Assembly: GCF_030160835.1 (NCBI RefSeq)
Contig: NZ_BSPC01000005.1
Location: 310,001-374,000, forward strand
Origin: Labrys miyagiensis
Lineage (GTDB): Bacteria > Pseudomonadota > Alphaproteobacteria > Rhizobiales > Labraceae
DNA length: 64,000 nt
Direction: 5' to 3'
Below, in pieces: positions 61,460-64,000 of this stretch. The notes beneath the pieces are model-generated. The model did not search any database, was not told the DNA's origin, and saw only the letters and a program-made list of their open reading frames with translations. The first letter of the stretch is position 1. Each line of letters starts with the position of its first letter. The position numbers and the translations under genes were made by a program.

Positions 61460-62251
61460 ATGATGGCGCCTGTCGATTTCGAAGCCTTCGTGGATGAGCT
61501 TGCGAGCGTTTCGGGCACCACTATTCTGCCCTTTTTCCGTTCCGCGCTGGTCGCCGAGGACAAGTCGGGCGGCGTCAATTTCGACCCGGTCACAGAGGCC
61601 GACCGCGGCGCCGAGGCGGTGATTCGCCAGAAGATCCGCGCCATGTTCCCCAGCCACGGCGTGATGGGCGAGGAATATGGCTCCGAGCGCCTCGACGCCG
61701 AGTTCGTCTGGGTGCTCGATCCGATCGACGGCACCAAATCCTTCATTTCCGGCATGGTCGGCTGGGGCACGCTGATCGGCCTGCTGCGCAACGGCCAGCC
61801 CTGCTACGGCATGATGCACCAGCCTTTCACGCGCGAGCGCTTCTCGGGCGACGGCGGCTCGGCCAAATATCGCGGCCCGGGCGGCGAGCGCGTGATGAAG
61901 ACGCGCTCCTGCGCCAGCCTGTCCGAAGCGGTGCTGTACACCACCACGCCGCGCCTGATGGCTCCGCCGGAGCAGAAGCGCTTCGCCGTCATCGAGGAGA
62001 AGGTGAAGCTCTCGCGCTACGGCGGCGACTGCTATGCCTATGCCATGCTGGCGATGGGGCTGGTGGACCTGGTGATCGAGGCGAGCCTGCAGCCCTATGA
62101 TATCTGCGCCCTGATCCCGATCGTGGAGGGCGCCGGCGGCGTCATCACCACCTGGGACGGCGGCCCCGCCCAGGCGGGCGGGCGCATCGTGGCGGCCGGC
62201 GATGCCCGCGTGCACGCGGCGGCGCTGTCCCTGCTGCAGGCGGAATATTGA
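61460..62251 (+). CDS. Inositol monophosphatase-family phosphatase, HisN (histidinol-phosphatase)-like
   Basis: This protein of about 263 residues has the lithium-sensitive phosphatase motifs DPVTEADRGAE, GEEYG, DPIDGTKSFI and the late GGVITTWDG. The spacing and KYRG/SRYGGDCYAY segments match HisN-type histidinol-phosphatases of alphaproteobacteria more than SuhB. The reaction would be the eighth step of histidine synthesis. Starts at GTG 61451, ATG 61460 or ATG 61463 are possible; GGAG at 61453 favours one of the ATGs. Confidence 0.88.
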   Translation: MMAPVDFEAFVDELASVSGTTILPFFRSALVAEDKSGGVNFDPVTEADRGAEAVIRQKIRAMFPSHGVMGEEYGSERLDAEFVWVLDPIDGTKSFISGMVGWGTLIGLLRNGQPCYGMMHQPFTRERFSGDGGSAKYRGPGGERVMKTRSCASLSEAVLYTTTPRLMAPPEQKRFAVIEEKVKLSRYGGDCYAYAMLAMGLVDLVIEASLQPYDICALIPIVEGAGGVITTWDGGPAQAGGRIVAAGDARVHAAALSLLQAEY

Positions 62252-62314
62252 GGGCAAGGGCGGTATTAGGTTTGCCAGCCAGAGTCGCGCAGCCCCTCAA
62301 GAGCCGATATTCCC

Positions 62315-63250
62315 TCACTTCGTTCCCGGAACGAATGCATCGAACGCTGCCCAGAACACGTCGCGGATGGCGTCGCGTTCCTGCATGATCTCGTGGCGGG
62401 CGCCGGGGATGTTCACGGCCTTGGTGGCGAAGAGCTTGGCCGCGAAATGCTTGGCCGCCGGGGAGGAGACCACCCTGTCCTCGCCGGCGAGGAAGATCAG
62501 CGTGGGGATGCGCCAGTCGGCGCCGAAGCGCGGGTCCATGAGATGGTCCATCACCGCGAAGGCGGCCCTGACCCAGCCGACTGTCGGCGCGCCGATGGCA
62601 AGCTCCGGCGCCTCGCGGGCGACCAAGGCGGCGCGGGCATAGCGCTGGGGGTCCGAGGTGACGGGATTGCCCTCGAACGGTTTCAGACCTACCGGCCGCG
62701 GCGAGAAGCCGGGCACGGTGCGCCTGGACAGGCCGATGCCACCGAGAAAGCGGGCGAGGAAGCGGGCAGCCGGCGGCTTGCTGCCGAGGTCGATCATCGG
62801 CGTGGTCACCACCAGGCGCTCGAACCGGCTGGCGCCCGGCGGCAGATTGGCGAACAGGATGGCGCCGCCCATGGAATGAGCGAGGCCGTAGAAGGGGCTT
62901 GGGCATTCCGGCAGTGCGACCTGGCGTATGAACGCCTCGATATCGGGGCCGTAATGGGCGAAATCGTCGATATGGCCGAGGCGCCCGTCGAGCAGCAGCC
63001 GGTCCGAGCCGCCCTGGCCGCGCCAGTCCATCGTCGCCACGGCGAAGCCGCGGGCGCGCAGGTCGCGGATCACCTCGAAATATTTCTCGATGAATTCCGA
63101 GCGCCCCTGGAACAGGCAGATCGTGCCTTTGGGCTTGGGAGACAAGGCAGGCCAGCGGGCGGTTCGCAACGCCACGCCGTCACGGGTGGTGATCATCTCG
63201 ACGACTGCGCCGTCCGGACAGGGATTTTCGGGGCAATCGAAGAGCTGCAT
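62315..63250 (-). CDS. Alpha/beta hydrolase, lysophospholipase (PldB-like)
   Basis: The 311-residue protein has a serine hydrolase fold with nucleophile in GLAHSMGGAI, an acid in LAGEDRVV and a C-terminal His in PGARHEIM. The MDWRGQGGSDRL block is typical of PldB-like lysophospholipases or monoglyceride lipases. No signal peptide is visible. It converges with the HisN-like gene. Confidence 0.87.
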   Translation of the reverse strand: MQLFDCPENPCPDGAVVEMITTRDGVALRTARWPALSPKPKGTICLFQGRSEFIEKYFEVIRDLRARGFAVATMDWRGQGGSDRLLLDGRLGHIDDFAHYGPDIEAFIRQVALPECPSPFYGLAHSMGGAILFANLPPGASRFERLVVTTPMIDLGSKPPAARFLARFLGGIGLSRRTVPGFSPRPVGLKPFEGNPVTSDPQRYARAALVAREAPELAIGAPTVGWVRAAFAVMDHLMDPRFGADWRIPTLIFLAGEDRVVSSPAAKHFAAKLFATKAVNIPGARHEIMQERDAIRDVFWAAFDAFVPGTK

Positions 63251-63302
63251 GGAACCCGGGCAATGGAGGGATACCGCTCCATAGCACTATTTCTTCGCTG
63301 CG

Positions 63303-63452
63303 GTCATCCCGGACGAGCCGCGCCGCGAAGCAGCGTGGCGAAGATCCGAGACAGCAAGCACGCAGATTTCTCGTCATGCGGCCCCCGGACCAACCCCCTG
63401 GTTTGGTCTGACTGCACCGTATCGCTGTGCGCTGCGGCTTGTCCGGGATGAC
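63303..63452. repeat. Palindromic repeat with GTCATCCCGGAC arms
   Basis: GTCATCCCGGACGAGCCGCG at the left and GGCTTGTCCGGGATGAC at the right are inverted copies about 115 bases apart. This is a common REP-like sequence of alphaproteobacteria, here between two leftward genes. Confidence 0.75.
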
Positions 63453-63454
63453 AT

Positions 63455-63494
63455 GCCAAAAACAAGCCCGCCTGCGCTCAGGGCGCAGGCGGGC
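63455..63494 (-). terminator. Rho-independent terminator of the 141-residue secreted protein gene
   Basis: GCCCGCCTGCGC (63466-63477) pairs perfectly with GCGCAGGCGGGC (63483-63494) around a five-base loop. Read on the minus strand it is followed by TTGTTTTTGG. Confidence 0.85.
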
Positions 63495-63541
63495 CGCCGG
63501 ACCACTCCGGATCACGCCGTGCTATCGAGGAAGCCTCGAGC

Positions 63542-63967
63542 CTACCAGCGTGGACCACCCCAGGGCCGCGGGGGGAGCCAGCCATTGTCGTCCCAGCGAC
63601 GGGGAGCAGGCCGGTCCCAGCCAAGTTGGCGCAGGCCCGTAATCTCGGTTGTATGACCGTCGACGACGATCAGCACGCGTCCGCCCTGCGGATCGCTCGC
63701 CTCGGCGATGTAGCTGTCGCCGCGCACGCGCTTGATATCGACATCGCGATAGCCGCGCCGGAACAGGCTGCCGATGATCGTGCGCGGCGGCAGCAACTGG
63801 TCACCGCCGATGTCGGCATTTGGCGGCGGCACTGGCATGGCACGGTTCCAGCCCATGCGCGGGGGAGGCGGGGCGTCGTCATCCATGTAGTTCTGTGCAA
63901 ACGCGCTACTTACGCCGGTCAGGAGGCCAAGACCGGCTATAACCCCGATAAGGGCTCGGCGGGACAT
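63542..63967 (-). CDS. Small secreted protein of unknown function
   Basis: This 141-residue protein has a signal peptide (RRALIGVIAGLGLLTGVSSAFAQ), a proline-rich linker, a small alpha/beta segment (IIGSLFRRGYRDVDIKRVRGDSYIAEASDPQGGRVLI) resembling a PepSY-like fold, and a Trp/Pro/Arg-rich C-terminus. It is probably periplasmic and typical of small Rhizobiales envelope proteins. No catalytic motif is recognised. Confidence 0.75.
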   Translation of the reverse strand: MSRRALIGVIAGLGLLTGVSSAFAQNYMDDDAPPPPRMGWNRAMPVPPPNADIGGDQLLPPRTIIGSLFRRGYRDVDIKRVRGDSYIAEASDPQGGRVLIVVDGHTTEITGLRQLGWDRPAPRRWDDNGWLPPRPWGGPRW

Positions 63968-64000
63968 GATGCGACTCCAAACCAGATCGTGAAACCATCC

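Overview
This window reads as chromosomal DNA of a GC-rich alphaproteobacterium, most likely of the order Hyphomicrobiales (Rhizobiales). The evidence is the ffh-rpsP-rimM-trmD-rplS block, many periplasmic binding proteins for ABC uptake, GntR regulators, hydroxylated/cyclopropane lipid genes and REP-like palindromes. I cannot name genus or species from sequence alone. No CRISPR array, rRNA or complete prophage was seen. One tRNA (Leu, CAA) is present.

Left region (1-16.1 kb) is accessory and partly decayed. A leftward catabolic cluster (sulfonate-type ABC binding protein, alpha-hydroxy-acid oxidase, HutC-like GntR regulator, HisD-family dehydrogenase, SDR) carries two near-identical direct-repeat operator candidates. 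An AT-rich stretch with a GH16-like protein follows, then a Sel1-repeat protein, an IS3-family relic and a flavin monooxygenase. A ribose-type ABC transporter (permease, double ATPase, binding protein) and an FCD GntR regulator share an identical-arm palindrome, GTGGT-N3-ACCAC. Between them lies an unannotated, frameshifted 3-hydroxyisobutyrate-dehydrogenase-like pseudogene, and beyond the regulator a TraF-like conjugation peptidase relic.

Middle left (16.1-23.3 kb) is an envelope region on the plus strand: a PagL-like lipid A deacylase, a secreted protein, two ABC ATPases plus one FtsX-type permease, a BcrC/PAP2 undecaprenyl-pyrophosphate phosphatase, and a MipA/OmpV porin-like protein.

The most interesting block is 23.3-36.5 kb. 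Ten leftward, mostly overlapping genes encode a HAD phosphatase, an arginase-fold protein, two small EamA/SMR transporters, an alpha/beta hydrolase, a FemAB/GNAT-like transferase, a histidine kinase, a sigma-54 activator, a cyclopropane-fatty-acid synthase and a B12-type radical SAM enzyme. They diverge from a fatty acid desaturase and a class III aminotransferase. Each of the two divergent units has a good -24/-12 sigma-54 promoter, so the locus appears to encode its own sensor and activator. I infer an inducible, probably undescribed, amino-lipid or lipid-tailoring pathway.

The region 36.5-37.4 kb is a mobile-element scar at tRNA-Leu (truncated integrase, HupE fragment). From 37.5 to 64 kb the genes are mostly core: two tandem YejA-type binding proteins (one Sec, one Tat), the rplS/trmD/rimM/rpsP/ffh block with an extra HAD gene inserted between rimM and trmD, glutaminase, a YafQ/DinJ-type toxin-antitoxin pair, the Pnkp-Hen1 RNA repair pair, an amino acid permease, the YhaO/YhaN nuclease-ATPase pair, a HisN-type phosphatase and a lysophospholipase. 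Several families of palindromic repeats lie between these genes.
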